Origin: Homarus americanus
Taxonomy: Eukaryota; Arthropoda; Malacostraca; Decapoda; Nephropidae
DNA: 64,000 nucleotides
Direction: 5' to 3'
Assembly (NCBI RefSeq): GCF_018991925.1
Contig: NW_024732309.1
Span: 62,001-126,000, forward strand
The position numbers were made by a program, and so were the translations under genes. Positions 53,540 to 64,000 of the stretch are shown one piece after another. The notes under the pieces are model-generated. The model did not search any database. It was not told where the DNA came from and saw nothing but the letters and a program-made list of their open reading frames with translations. How positions within the stretch are numbered: the stretch's first letter is position 1; the number at the start of each line of letters is the position of its first letter.

Positions 53540-54255
53540 GTCAATGTATACAGCCTTAACAACATCAACCTGAAGTTGACTTGTGAAAGAGACCTGAGGG
53601 GTACTTAGCCCGGACCTACGGCCTGAAAACAGTGCGTTAATGTTCGGAATAAGGCAAACAGAGTATTGGGTTTTTATATCTCAGACGTAAGTAATAAGAG
53701 TGCAGAGGTCTTATTGCAACTATATCTTGCGCTAGTCAGGCCGCACCTCGATTATGCGGTTCAGTTCTGGTGCCCTTATTATAGAATGGATATAAATTCA
53801 CTGGAGTCGGTGCAGCGAAAAGAATGACAAAATGATTCCGGGACTTAGAAACCTTCCATATCAGGATAGGTTAAAGAAACTAAACTTGCATTCCCTAGAA
53901 CGACGAATAGTGCGGGGAGATATGATAGAAGTATTTAAATTGGGTGAAAGGATTCAATAAAGGGATATAGATAAAGTTCTTATAATATCCGAGCAGGATA
54001 GGACTCGGAGCAACGGATTCAAGTTGGATAAGTTTAGGTTTAGGAGGGAGATAGGAAGGAACTGGTTCACAAATAGGGTGGTGGACGAGTGGAACAAGCT
54101 TAGCAACTTTGTAGTAAGTGCTGGAACTCTGGAAAGTTTTAAAAGGAGGCTAGATAGATTCATGGATGATAGAGAGTGGTAGTAACTCTCGACAGGAGCT
54201 GCCATGCACAGACCAACCGGCCTATTGCAGACTCCTTATTTTCTTATATTCTTAT
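53540..54255 (+). mobile_element. LINE 3' fragment 2, inserted within a minisatellite
   Basis: Same family as the copy at 48.4 kb: VRNKANRVLGF, LYLALVRPHLDYAVQFW, IPGLRNLPYQDRLKKLNLHS, DKFRFRREIGRNWF and NRVVDEWNKL. Several single-base indels break the frame (around 53818, 53834 and 53941). The 3' end reads CTATTGCAGACTCC, then TTATTTTCTTATATTCTTATG. It is a decayed, 5'-truncated pseudo-copy. Confidence 0.85.
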
Positions 54256-54291
54256 GCACGTGGGGTCACCTGGCCGGGGGACTGTGGTGTA
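54256..54291. repeat. Detached unit of the 32-bp minisatellite
   Basis: CACGTGGGGTCACCTGGCCG resumes immediately after the LINE tail, in the same orientation as the array at 53.26-53.53 kb. Confidence 0.9.
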
Positions 54292-54399
54292 CATACCTAT
54301 AAATTAGCGAGACTTTCCTTTACCTACAACGGGACACACACACACAGGGCGTCTCTTCCTTGGGCTGTGGTATGTTAAGAAGCTGCCAGCCATGTGAGG

Positions 54400-54522
54400 T
54401 ACAGTACTCCCCGGGTATCGTGTGTACAGTACTCCCCGGGTATCGTGTGTACAGTACTCCCCGGGTATCGTGTGTACAGTACTCCCCGGGTATCGTGTGT
54501 ACAGTACTTCCCGGGTATCGTG
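54400..54522. repeat. 25-bp minisatellite, 5 copies
   Basis: Unit contains ACAGTACTCCCCGGGTATCG; only the last copy has a C-to-T change. Confidence 0.95.
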
Positions 54523-54565
54523 TTCAACTATTAAGAATTAAAGAGTTAGAAATTTGTGTAATTCT

Positions 54566-54620
54566 ACTATCTATCTATCTGTCTATCTGTCTAACTGTCT
54601 GTCTGTCTGTCTGTCTGTTT
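54566..54620. repeat. (CTAT)/(CTGT) microsatellite
   Basis: TATCTATCTATCTGTC passes into CTGTCTGTCTGTCTGT. Confidence 0.92.
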
Positions 54621-54849
54621 ATAGTTAGCCAGTCCCTAGATGACTCGTAAACTGACTTACCTGATGTGCTGTTGAACGCGAGAGTACCCCAAGACGTTCA
54701 CACCAATTTACCTGCAATAAATCGTAAACGAATGGATTAATTAAAATATAAAAAAATACAAATTTACAAAATAATAAATAATAATTGATAAGAATTAACT
54801 TGTATTTATGTAAGTTGTTGCCAAGTAGAGGTGTACAAGTCACGCTGAT

Positions 54850-55000
54850 TTACCTGAGTGTCAATTAAGATCTACCTGTGTCTCAAGTGTTAATTAAGAT
54901 GTACCTGTGTCTCAAGTGTCAATTAAGATCTACCTGTGTCTCAAGTGTCAATTAAGATGTACCTGTGTCTCAAGTGTTAATTAAGATCTACCTGTATCTC
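54850..55000. repeat. 29-bp minisatellite, about 5 copies
   Basis: Unit contains CCTGTGTCTCAAGTGTCAAT and TAAGATC. The variant pairs AGATC/AGATG and GTCAA/GTTAA alternate, suggesting a two-unit (58-bp) higher-order step. Confidence 0.93.
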
Positions 55001-55089
55001 ATCACTACCCCAATGCCACTCACCCATCTGTCACCTGCCTTCGTCTGTACTGTTAATTGCTTCTGTTGCCTTGAGTGTTGTACAGGTGA

Positions 55090-55116
55090 GGTGAGGTTAG
55101 GTTAGGTTAGGTTAGG
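55090..55116. repeat. Interstitial (TTAGG)n
   Basis: GAGGTTAGGTTAGGTTAGG, a perfect arthropod telomere motif in G-strand orientation. Confidence 0.93.
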
Positions 55117-55427
55117 TCTAGCTGTAACCAATTTAACCCCTACACAGAACTACATTCACGTCACCTAACACATAAATTGACTGAAAATAAAGGTGTCGGA
55201 TCCACCTGTCTCCTGCATCCAATGGTGGTAGTGCCAATAGCGGTAATGGACAGGGTAGTGCTGGTAGTAGTGATGATGGTTGTGGCACTTCCTCGGGAGA
55301 CAGTGCCAGTTAGGATGGCCCTCTACAGTAAATGGAAAGCTCATTAGGCCACAGTGGCACACATGGCCCTGCGTCTGATACACGTTCACTATTAAGGTTA
55401 TTTATAAACACCTGTGTGGCCCTTGAG

Positions 55428-55622
55428 ATACTGTGGCCATCGAAAGACACTATGGCCCTTAAGAGACACTGGCCATCAAGAGATACTGTGGCCCTCAAGA
55501 GACACTGTGGCCCTCAAGAGACACTGTGGCCCTCAAGAGACACTGTGGCCCTCAAGAGACACTGTGGCCCTCAAGAAACACTGTGGCCCTCAAGAAACAC
55601 TGTGGCCCCCAAGAGACACTGA
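55428..55622. repeat. 19-bp minisatellite, about 10 copies
   Basis: Unit AAGAGACACTGTGGCCCTC, with AAGAAACAC and GCCCCC variants toward the right. Confidence 0.95.
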
Positions 55623-55734
55623 GGGGGAGTGTGGGAATAAGGCTGCCCCCCCACCCCCCCCACACACACCTTAAATACATTATATAACCTTTACTTAACA
55701 CCTGAGTAATGTTAAGAGAATGTATGGAGAAGTT

Positions 55735-55930
55735 CCTATGGTTATCATGTTAAGGTTATCATGTTAAGGTTATAATGTTAAAGTTATCATGTTAAAGTTA
55801 TCATGTTAAAGTTATCATGTTACAGTTATCATGTTAAGGTTATCATGTTAAAGTTATCATGTTAAAGTTATCATGTTAAGGTTATCATGTTAAAGTTATC
55901 ATGTTAAAGTTATCATGTTAAGGTTATCAT
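55735..55930. repeat. 14-bp minisatellite, about 14 copies
   Basis: Unit AAGGTTATCATGTT or AAAGTTATCATGTT. The AAGG and AAAG forms alternate irregularly. Confidence 0.96.
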
Positions 55931-57116
55931 AGAAAGAGCCCCATCATGGTCCTCGTCGGTACTGGCAACAATAGTGAAGGTCAGTAAGGCGGTGTGGCAA
56001 CGATGGCTCTTCTCCCTCCTGGTAACTGCTCCCAGATCTGTAGTGGCAGCATCTGGCGGCCAACCCTGCCAACTGTGCCTCCCTCCCCTCCCCCCCCCAC
56101 ACACACGTACGTTTATCCCTGTGAGAACGTACAGGAGATAACAGAAGAATACGAAGGAGGCGATGGTGGGGTGGAGGAGAGCGGTGATTGGAGGGGAGAA
56201 GGATAGGAAGTCAAACAAGTGGCCACGGTGGGGAGGTAGGGGTGTGAGGTGGGTGGGAAGGGAAGAGGTGGATAGAGAGGTGTGTGTGTGTGTGTTAGTC
56301 TCCTTGTTCTAACCTCGCACGACCCTGCCAACATGCACTCCCCGGAAACATCTCTCTCTCTGTCTCTGTCTCACCAATAACCCCCCCAAAAACCTCACCC
56401 ACTTAGCACCAGACGCCTCCATTATTTCCCCAGTGGATTATGACCTTCACTACCTCCCAAGTTCTATCTTCGTCTCTCTCTCTCTCTCTCTCTCATACCA
56501 GCCACCCTAAGTACGGCATCCTGTGTTATAGAACCAATTTGAAGTATATCCTCTCCTTATACTTCCACACACACAGAGGTTAGAACTGACCGACCACAGC
56601 CTAGGACCAATAATATAACAGACCTCCAGTGGCCCGGTCGCTGAAGACGTTACCCACAACACACATATTAGCAGAAGCAAAAATCAGGGGTGTCAATCAG
56701 CAGCAGTCAGTAGAAAAAACAGAATCAGCGGTGTGAGTTGGGAAAAGAAATAAATAACAGTATCTATTAGCAACAGTAGTATGGGTGTTCTTCCTCTCTG
56801 AGTCACCAACAATCACTGACCTCTTTCCTTGCCCCGTATCGTCACCAGGCAGTATTAACCTTTAAACCATCTCTTGAAATATACTACAAATTCACATCAG
56901 GTCGGTTTGTTCGTAAGGTGATAGACGCAGAGCCACAAAATATAAACTATTTTATTATTTGTTGCATCAAGTGCTGGTAGGAGTGACCTCTAGACGAGCC
57001 GAGGCGCTGCAACAGGTCGCTGGGTGAACCTGTAGTCTCTCTGCTTCTTTCAATAATTCTGGAGGTCAGCTCATTCATGGAACTCTGAAGCCTTGGTGTC
57101 CAAGAACCTCTGATTC
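55931..57116. other. Mostly unique DNA, no gene recognised
   Basis: Contains a C run at 56083-56098 and (GT)n at 56280-56295, plus (CT)n at 56474-56494. The minus strand at 56947-57120 reads an open stretch with ETTGSPSDLLQRLGSS that could be a decayed transposon remnant, but I cannot name a family. Confidence 0.5.
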
Positions 57117-57336
57117 TATTGGGACACACCACTATTGGGACACACCACTATTGGGACACACCACTATTGGGACACACCACTATTGGGACACACCACTATT
57201 GGGACACACCACTATTGGGACACACCACTATTGGAACACACCACTATTGGGACACACCACTATTGGGACACACCACTATTGGGACACACCACTATTGGGA
57301 CACACCACTATTGGGACACACCACTATTGGGACACA
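57117..57336. repeat. 16-bp minisatellite, about 14 copies
   Basis: Unit CTATTGGGACACACCA, almost perfect. Because 16 is not a multiple of 3, all three plus frames read the same TTIGTHHYWDTPLLGH-type peptide, a clear artefact. Confidence 0.97.
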
Positions 57337-57410
57337 TCATTTTCCTGGCTCAAGGTCAATTTTGTTTTTGTTTTGAATCTTCGTGGTTTTCCTTTCAACT
57401 GCACTCCAGT

Positions 57411-57445
57411 ATGTATGTATGTATGTATGTATGTATGTATGTATG

Positions 57446-57479
<34 letters not shown>

Positions 57480-57494
57480 TGTATGTATGTATCA
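57411..57494. repeat. (GTAT)n microsatellite
   Basis: About 20 TATG units with one TATA interruption. Confidence 0.97.
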
Positions 57495-58350
57495 TGACAT
57501 ACATCTAAGAGGTTCAACTTGCCGTGACGTTACCATGGCACATCCCCGGGAATAAATTTTTCATTGGTAAAAAAGAATAACAAAAAACAAGGTTGAATCT
57601 GTGAGTGTTACCAATTAAGGCGGCCATACCTGTTAGTGGTGCCAGGTAAGAGTGCCACGGTCACCCTTACAGTGTGACTGGGTGACACCTGCTGAGGCAT
57701 CTTACAGGTTATATAAACCTAAATCCTCGCTGTCTCAGGCCAGGAGGGAAGTGGCTGCTTGCAATACCGTGAATGTTGCCTCTCTGTGCATTGTTTTTGT
57801 AGCAGATAGCAATGGACTATGTAGCGGAAACACAAACTGCTGTAGAGGATCATATTATAAATGTATACTGTATGTCAGGGGTGTAATGGAGTCTTGTGTT
57901 GTATGACTAAACTGTTGCTGACTCTCTGCTACAGACCACAAATCGCTAAGGCACACGTTAAAACTCGCTAAACTTAACTAAATGTTGCTGAAGGGACATT
58001 GAAATTCGCTATACTGAGCTATCCTGACTGTGTGGACAACAGCAAATGAAAAAAACTCACAAAAAAACAATCATCTGCGGACATACGAACAGACAGACAA
58101 GACTAGCTCTATATACTATCTTGTACAGTACTTTCATAGAGGCTCGTAAATACCAGATAAACGACAACTGATATTTCATGAAAAAGGAAGTACGTTAATA
58201 TTTGTCTGCCGTTGATAATATTGAAAGCCACTGTCAGCGTTATACTACACCGGACATATATATTTCCACCAGTTACGTCAGGAAAGGCGGAGACTGAGCT
58301 TGAAGGAACAAGGAGTTGCTCCCCCATTCACCCTTAGAAATATTTCATGT
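57495..58350. other. Unique DNA, no gene recognised
   Basis: No tandem repeat. Open frames stay under 85 codons, with no family I recognise. Confidence 0.55.
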
Positions 58351-58352
58351 CT

Positions 58353-58511
58353 ATAACCTAACCTAACCCAAACCAAACCTAACCTAACTTAACCTAACCA
58401 AACCCAACCTAACCTAAACCTAACCTAAACCTAACCTAAACCTAACCTAAACCTAACCTAAACCTAACCTAACCTAACCAAACCTAACCCTAACCTAACC
58501 TAACCTAAATG
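58353..58511. repeat. Telomere-like AACCTAA(A)CCTAACC run
   Basis: CCTAACCTAAACC-type units for about 160 bp in C-strand orientation. A short GGTTAGGTTAGGTTTAGG in the opposite orientation follows at 58594-58616. Confidence 0.94.
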
Positions 58512-58640
58512 ACTCCAGGTATTTTTGGTGATTTGTAAACACCTGAAGATCGTTAATGGGTTACGAGTGTTGTGTAGCACCTGAGTGACTCTTGGTTAGG
58601 TTAGGTTAGGTTTAGGTGACGTAATCTGGAAGAGTGGCAG

Positions 58641-58642
<2 letters not shown>

Positions 58643-58684
<42 letters not shown>
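58643..58684. repeat. (AC)n microsatellite
   Basis: About 21 uninterrupted CA units. Confidence 0.97.
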
Positions 58685-58686
<2 letters not shown>

Positions 58687-58734
58687 AATCCCCGCGTATG
58701 AGTATACCCGGGGAGGGGGGGAGGCTGATAGACA

Positions 58735-59504
58735 ATCAACATCATCACCACTCATCACCATCACCACCATCACCATCATCACCACCATCACCATCATCAC
58801 CATCACCATCACCCATCACTCATCATCACCATCATCACCATCACCATCACCATCACCAACACCATCACCATCACCACCATCACCATCACCATCATCATCA
58901 CCATCACCATCATCACCATCACCATCACCATCATCACCATCACCATCACCATCATCAACACCACCATCAATCGTTCAATCACCACTGATCACCACTCACC
59001 ATCACCACTCAATCACTCATCACCATCACCACCACCACCACCACCACCACCATCACCATCATCATCATCACCATCATCACCATCACCATCATCACCATCA
59101 CCATCACCATCATCATCATCACCATCACCATCACCATCATCACCACCATCACCATCACCATCACCATCATCACCATCACCATCAATCACCATCACCATCA
59201 TCACCATAATCACCATCACCATCATCACCATCACCATCATCATCATCACCATCACCATCACCATCATCACCATCACCATCAACACCATCACCATCACCAT
59301 CACCATCACCATCATCACCATCACCATCATCACCATCACCATCATCACCATCACCATCACCATCATCACCATCACCATCACCATCATCATCAATCACCAT
59401 CACCACATCACCATCATCACCATCACCATCACCATCATCATCATCACCATCACCATCATCACCATCATCACCATCATCATCACCATCACCACCATCACCA
59501 TCAT
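58735..59504. repeat. ATC/ACC trinucleotide array (CACCATCACCATCAT), 0.77 kb
   Basis: Mixed ATC and ACC triplets throughout. It is open as poly-His and Ser/Pro frames on the plus strand and Met/Val or Asp/Gly frames on the minus strand, none of them genes. Confidence 0.97.
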
Positions 59505-59614
59505 AACGCGGTACAATTACCTATAGGATGAACGAGTCACCATCCTATTACCAAATATCCTTGTGAGGTGAATGATGTAGGACCCCTGATAGGACTCTTA
59601 CTAGACATCCTTAC

Positions 59615-59850
59615 TACCACACCTGCCACCACACTACCATACCTGCCACCACACTACCACACCTGCCACCACACTACCATACCCGCCACCACACCACCAC
59701 ACCCACCACACCACCACACCCCACCACACTACCACACCTGCCACCACACTACCACACCTGCCACCACACTACCACACCTGCCACCACACTACCACACACA
59801 CACACACTACCACACACACACACACTACCACACACACACACACTTACACT
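59615..59850. repeat. 20-bp minisatellite TACCACACCTGCCACCACAC
   Basis: About eight copies, passing into ACACACACACACTACC units. Confidence 0.94.
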
Positions 59851-60139
59851 TAACACCTTCCCTATCAAGTGTTTTTAAGTGCACAAGGAGATACGATACC
59901 ACTTAATATTCAGTACAATGTATCAATATATAATGCATAATGACTAAATAAATCAATTCAAAAAATAATTCTCAAATATAAATGAAAAAATTAATAAAAC
60001 ACAAGAGAATAAACAAATAAAAAAACAAAAAAAAACAAGAGGAAATAGTGATCGTGTATATAAAGTAATTGATTATTATTTATTTTTGTTGTATTTTTAC
60101 TAATTACACTATTTTTTGTCATTTATCCTAAGAATAGTT

Positions 60140-60180
<41 letters not shown>

Positions 60181-60400
60181 ACTTTCTACCATTATTATTT
60201 TTTACTATTTCTATCATTACCATTACTATTATTGTCATCATTCCTATCCACTATCATCATCATTATTACATCATTACATCTGTTTCTTCTAAGATTTATC
60301 GACTTGTTTAAAAATAGTTGTCACCCCCGGCCACTAGAGGTTCCCAGGTCCGTCATTCCTCCTATACGTAAATTAAAACCTGATGAATCAATAAGGAGGT
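59851..60400. other. AT-rich DNA with (ATT)n at 60142-60179, no gene recognised
   Basis: Mostly A/T-rich with short homopolymers. No coding signal. Confidence 0.6.
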
Positions 60401-60404
60401 TGAC

Positions 60405-60510
60405 ACGAAGAGAGAGATAGAGGGAAGGAGGGGGAGGAAGGGAGAGAGAGAGAGAGGGAAGGAAGAGAGAGAGGGAAGGGAGGGAGGGAGGAAGATCTAA
60501 CAAGAGGGTT
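60405..60510. repeat. Polypurine GGGAGGAAGGGAGAGAG tract
   Basis: Purine-only for about 90 bp; can form triplex DNA. Confidence 0.9.
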
Positions 60511-60954
60511 GGCAGATGCAGTGACACCAACAGAGAAAAGAAAAACGGCATCAGTGAAAACAACAGGAACTAACAGTGGTAGCAAAGGGGGACGCTCCAA
60601 ATAACCCAACAACAGAAACGGGGACAGGAAAAGGAAACCATTATCAACAGAGCAACGGTAGACAACTAAACGGACACACTTAACGGGAAGGACAACAAAC
60701 GGTAGAAGCAACAGACTGAGGGGGATGAAAAAACAAACGGAGGATGGCAACGGTAGTTATATTGGGTGAAAGTAACAGACAGAAGAAGGAACAACAGGAA
60801 CAACAGACAGAACCGTTGGCAGGAGAGAGAACCAACAGTATATTAACAACGACAAAGAGACGAGACACTAACAGAAACCCACAAGTAAACGGCAGAGACA
60901 ACAGGGGGGGCCATTGGCAACGGCAGTAATGTTGGCAGGAGGCAAAACTAACAG
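60511..60954. other. Purine-biased unique DNA, no gene recognised
   Basis: Rich in AACAG and GGCAAC words with weak internal similarity (for example ATTGGCAACGGCAG against GATGGCAACGGTAG). It may be an old decayed tandem repeat. Confidence 0.5.
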
Positions 60955-61172
60955 TAGCAAGCAGGGGAGGGGAGGGGGGCAGGGGGAAGGGGGGAGGGGG
61001 AGGGGGAGGGGAGGAGAGATTGAGGCGAAGCAAAAAAGAGGGGAGGGGAGGTAGGAAAGGGGGGGGGAGGGGAGAAACGAGGAAGGAGGGGAGGGAGAAG
61101 AGGGGAGGGACGATGAAGGGGGGGTGGTAGAGGGGCAAAGGGGAAGGGAAGGGGCGGGGGAGAGGGGAGAGG
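60955..61172. repeat. G-rich polypurine tract (GGGGAGGGGAGG)
   Basis: About 200 bp of GGGGAGGGGGAGGGGAGGAG-type sequence, with strong G-quadruplex and triplex potential. Confidence 0.92.
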
Positions 61173-61334
61173 AGCGAAGTATATTACGAGAATCTTGCTA
61201 CTATTAAGGCCAAGCTATGTAATCGCTTGCAGAAGATTCACCCTTGTTGGCAACCTCCCTCTCTCTCTCTCTCTCATCTATTTTTCCCTCCTTTAACCTT
61301 TTTTCTCCTCCCTCCTCCTTTATCCCCCATTCAC

Positions 61335-62015
61335 CCCTCACGACCCCTCACACCCCATCTCACAACCCGCCTCACAACCCCTCACGCCTCCTGCCTCACA
61401 CCCCATCTCACAACCCGCCTCACAACCCCTCACGCCCCACCTCACAACCCTCACGCCCCACCTCACAACCCTCACGCCCCACAACCCTCACGTCCCGCTC
61501 ACAACCCTTCACGTCCCCTCACAACCCCTCACGCCCCCCTCACAACCCCCGTCCCGCCTCACAACCCCTCACGTCCTGCCTCACAACCCTCACCCTCTCA
61601 ACCCTCACGCCTGCCTCACAACCCTCACGCCCCGCCTCACAACCCCGCCCCTCCCTCACAACCCCACGCCCTCCACAACCCCCCCACGTCCCGCCCCACA
61701 ACCCCTCACGTCCCTCACAAACCCCTCACGCCGCCTCACAACCCCCTCCCGCCTCACAACCCCCCACGCCCCTGCCTCACAACCCCTCACGTCCCGCCCC
61801 ACAACCCCTCACGTCCTGCCTCACAACCCCTCACGCCCCGCCTCACAACCCTCACGCCCCGCCTCACACAACCTCACCCTCCTCACAACCTCACTGGCCT
61901 CACAACCCTCACGCCCCGCCTCACAACCCTCACGCCCCTGCCCTCACACCTCACGTCCCGCCTCACACCCCTCTCCTGCCTCACCCTCACAACCCTCACG
62001 TCCTGCCTCACAACC
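61335..62015. repeat. CCTCACAACCCCTCACGCCC minisatellite, about 0.68 kb
   Basis: About 30 variant units of 17-24 bp. They are open on the plus strand as Pro/His/Asn/Ser-rich frames of 280-330 codons, which are artefacts. Confidence 0.95.
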
Positions 62016-62077
62016 CGGATCACAACAGTTGTATTGCACCACCATCCCAGAGTGACGCTCCTACTATAAAACTACTG

Positions 62078-62223
<146 letters not shown>

Positions 62224-62304
62224 TTCATCTCAAATAACGTGATATTTATACAGGCAAAACATGTCACGGGTGAGGCAAGTTACTATGTTAATATTATCAT
62301 GCTT

Positions 62305-62515
62305 AGGGTGTTGGAGGGTAGGGAGGTGAGGGGTGGAGGGGTGAGGGTAAGTGGAGGGGGAGGTGGTGGAGGGTAGTGGAGGGAAGGGGGTGGTGGAGGG
62401 TAGGAGGAAGGGGTGAGGTAGTGGAGGGTAGTGGAGGGAGGGGCGAGGTGGTGGAGGGTAGTGGAGGGAAGGGGTGAGGTAGTGGAGGGAGGTGGTGGAG
62501 GGTTGTGGATCTAAC
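62305..62515. repeat. GGTGGTGGAGGGTAGTGGAG G-rich repeat
   Basis: About eight variant units of roughly 26-33 bp. G-rich. Confidence 0.92.
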
Positions 62516-63280
62516 AGTAGTCTAATGTTCTTATCCTTTCAATATTGGTCACATATTTACAGCTCTTATGAGGGCAAATACCAACCTACTTTTGAAGAAG
62601 TACTGTTTTAAGTGTTTAGAAGTGCACCTGTTGTCAGAGTCTGTCCACAACATTGATGAGTCATAAATGTAAGCTGATCTGAAGGAGAGATTAATTATAT
62701 GAGGATATATTCGGTTATGTATTGTTAATGCTAAATAAAGTTGATTGTTTGAGTGATATAGATTTATAGTAAGCTTAATATGTGTGGTGGAGTGAGTGAA
62801 GAGGAATACTGTACACTAAGGTGGTATGGACATGTGCCGAGGGTGGATGAAGACAGGATGACAAAAAAAAGTTTATGATAGCAAGAGAGAGGAGGGAGGG
62901 GTAGAGCCACCCGGGAGAAAAGAGTTAGAGTTTGTTGAAGAGAGAGCGGGGAGGGGAGGAAGAGTGTTTGGGACAGCGAGTGAGGTGTGCAAGGATAAAA
63001 TGGCCTGGTGACACTTCTGGGGAGTTCCTGGGAGGGAACAATTATGTCCGCGATATTGATTGATTGATCAAAACACCGGTGAGCTCCGGCAGCACTGTAC
63101 CCCTGGTTACAACACCACACAACACTTACAACACAACACGACACACAGGTTTTCTTAGTGAAAATAAATTACCACACATTAGTATTAACTCACCCCTCGA
63201 GTTGCGACACACAAAGTTCATGTTAAAGATGAGAATAAAACAATTAATATTTATCTCTCTCTCCCTCTCTCTTTTTTTCA
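62516..63280. other. Mostly unique DNA, no gene recognised
   Basis: Includes purine-rich GAGAGAGGAGGGAGG at 62884-62960. A 126-codon minus-strand frame here resembles no family. Confidence 0.55.
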
Positions 63281-63282
63281 CT

Positions 63283-63560
63283 TCCGTTACGTAATAATTC
63301 TTAACAAACACCCCCCCCCCTCCCCGGCAACACTACACAGGGTGGACACAGTGAGGGTCAGTGACTTTGGCAGTGGCAGCCAGTGACGTCACTTCCTCAT
63401 CACACAAATATGGCGGCGCGGCCCTACATTCACAAATCATTTACGGTAGAATTGCCTTCTTCCGTAACAAAAGTCAAGAAAATCGTCCAAAAACGTTCTT
63501 GTGTTCGACTTTACTCATGAGTGTAAACATGGGCCAAGAGAGTGATCATAGGCCTAGTCG
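63283..63560 (+). promoter_or_regulatory. Promoter-like cluster (TTACGTAA, CRE/ETS, ATGGCGGC) with a 36-codon ORF
   Basis: CTTCCGTTACGTAATAA at 63283-63299 contains a palindromic bZIP word. TGACGTCACTTCC at 63384-63396 joins a CRE to an ETS-like word. AAATATGGCGGCGC follows at about 63407-63420 and resembles the YY1-type motif found at many housekeeping start sites. The ATG in it opens 36 codons starting MAARPYIHKSFTVELPSSV to a TGA. A neighbouring gene on the plus strand running off the window is possible; I recognise no protein. Confidence 0.3.
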
Positions 63561-64000
63561 TGGGCAGGTAGATATGATTCATCGACCCCCACCCTATCAT
63601 GCTAACACGTAATCCCAACTATCCTGAAGGGGAGGGGGGTGGGGGGGGGGTGAGTCGTGGTATCATGGTGACGGGCGTGATAAGACGATAGGTTAGCTGA
63701 TTATTTCTGTCCGCCAGCGAGAACAGTGAGGGTGTACAGCGGTAAAGGCAAATTGGTAACCCTGGTACAATAATAGTGGAGTGACGTCATCTGGTACCTT
63801 CCTTCCCCCCTCCCTCCAGGTCGTGCAGTGTTTATTATCCTCTAGTGTATATTTTTTTTTCAGTTTGTAGTCAACGTGGTGGCCCGTCCTTCCTGACCTG
63901 ACTAGTGAATGATCCTCGGTCGTGAGAGGTTTATATTACCCCCAGACTGAATGCTGCCAGTGACCTTGTTATTTTTTTTTCACTTGTTAGTTTTGCTTTT
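63561..64000. other. Right edge, unique DNA, no gene recognised
   Basis: Contains another TGACGTCA at 63782, a G-run at 63629-63652 and T-runs at 63849 and 63970. Confidence 0.5.

Noticed and set aside
57119..57555. Three overlapping frames with HHYWDTPLLG repeats
   Set aside because: The 16-bp unit shifts frame each copy, so all three frames give the same peptide; not coding.
58634..59406. Poly-His and Asp/Gly frames
   Set aside because: Translation of the ATC/ACC trinucleotide array on both strands.

Overview
The window is nuclear DNA from an arthropod, most likely a decapod crustacean and perhaps a crab (inference). Three things point there: an intron-containing, crustacean-like SERCA calcium-pump gene; many TTAGG/CCTAA-type telomere-like repeats; and an extreme load of microsatellites and minisatellites, with a tRNA-derived SINE-like family and 5'-truncated LINE fragments. 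There is no operon structure, and I see no CRISPR array, virus or bacterial gene.

Region 1 (about 1 to 30,800, minus strand) holds the one gene I can reconstruct: a sarco/endoplasmic reticulum Ca2+-ATPase. Nine coding exons join in frame into a 1,020-residue protein. Its catalytic and Ca2+-binding residues fall at the same numbers as in rabbit SERCA1 (E183, E309, D351, K515, D703, D707, N768, E771, N796, T799, D800, E908). A 2,047-nt exon carries two thirds of the protein. The last exon encodes the long C-terminus with an extra hydrophobic segment, and an in-frame internal GT donor sits exactly where the two arthropod C-terminal isoforms are expected to diverge. The ATG exon has a splice acceptor 71 nt upstream of the ATG, so at least one non-coding 5' exon and the promoter lie above position 30,800. 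Introns below about 12 kb are AT-rich, mostly unique and strikingly full of the word TACAGTA/TACTGTA. Introns between 12 and 30 kb are packed with tandem repeats and three SINE-like copies.

Region 2 (about 30.8 to 32.3 kb) holds two minisatellites just upstream of the ATG exon, one of them 0.9 kb long with GATA- and Myb-like words in each unit. Region 3 (about 32.3 to 40.1 kb) is an unusually repeat-poor, AT-rich island with no recognisable protein. It contains promoter-like stretches (CCAAT-box pair near 37.4 kb, TATA-like sequence plus splice donor near 34.9 kb) and is the best place inside the window to look for the SERCA promoter.

Region 4 (about 40.2 to 62.5 kb) is dominated by more than 20 different tandem arrays. 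They include a 1.1-kb 21-bp array, a 31-bp telomere-like array, about 19 TGTTTAC words, a CAGTCATCC array, a 22-bp array, long polypurine tracts, CAC/ATC arrays and a roughly 140-bp CA run. Two LINE 3' fragments lie here, one inserted inside a 32-bp minisatellite. Region 5 (about 62.5 to 64 kb) is more unique and ends with a promoter-like cluster (TTACGTAA, TGACGTCA, ATGGCGGC) that could belong to a gene running off the right edge.

Most long open frames outside SERCA are translations of simple repeats and are not genes.
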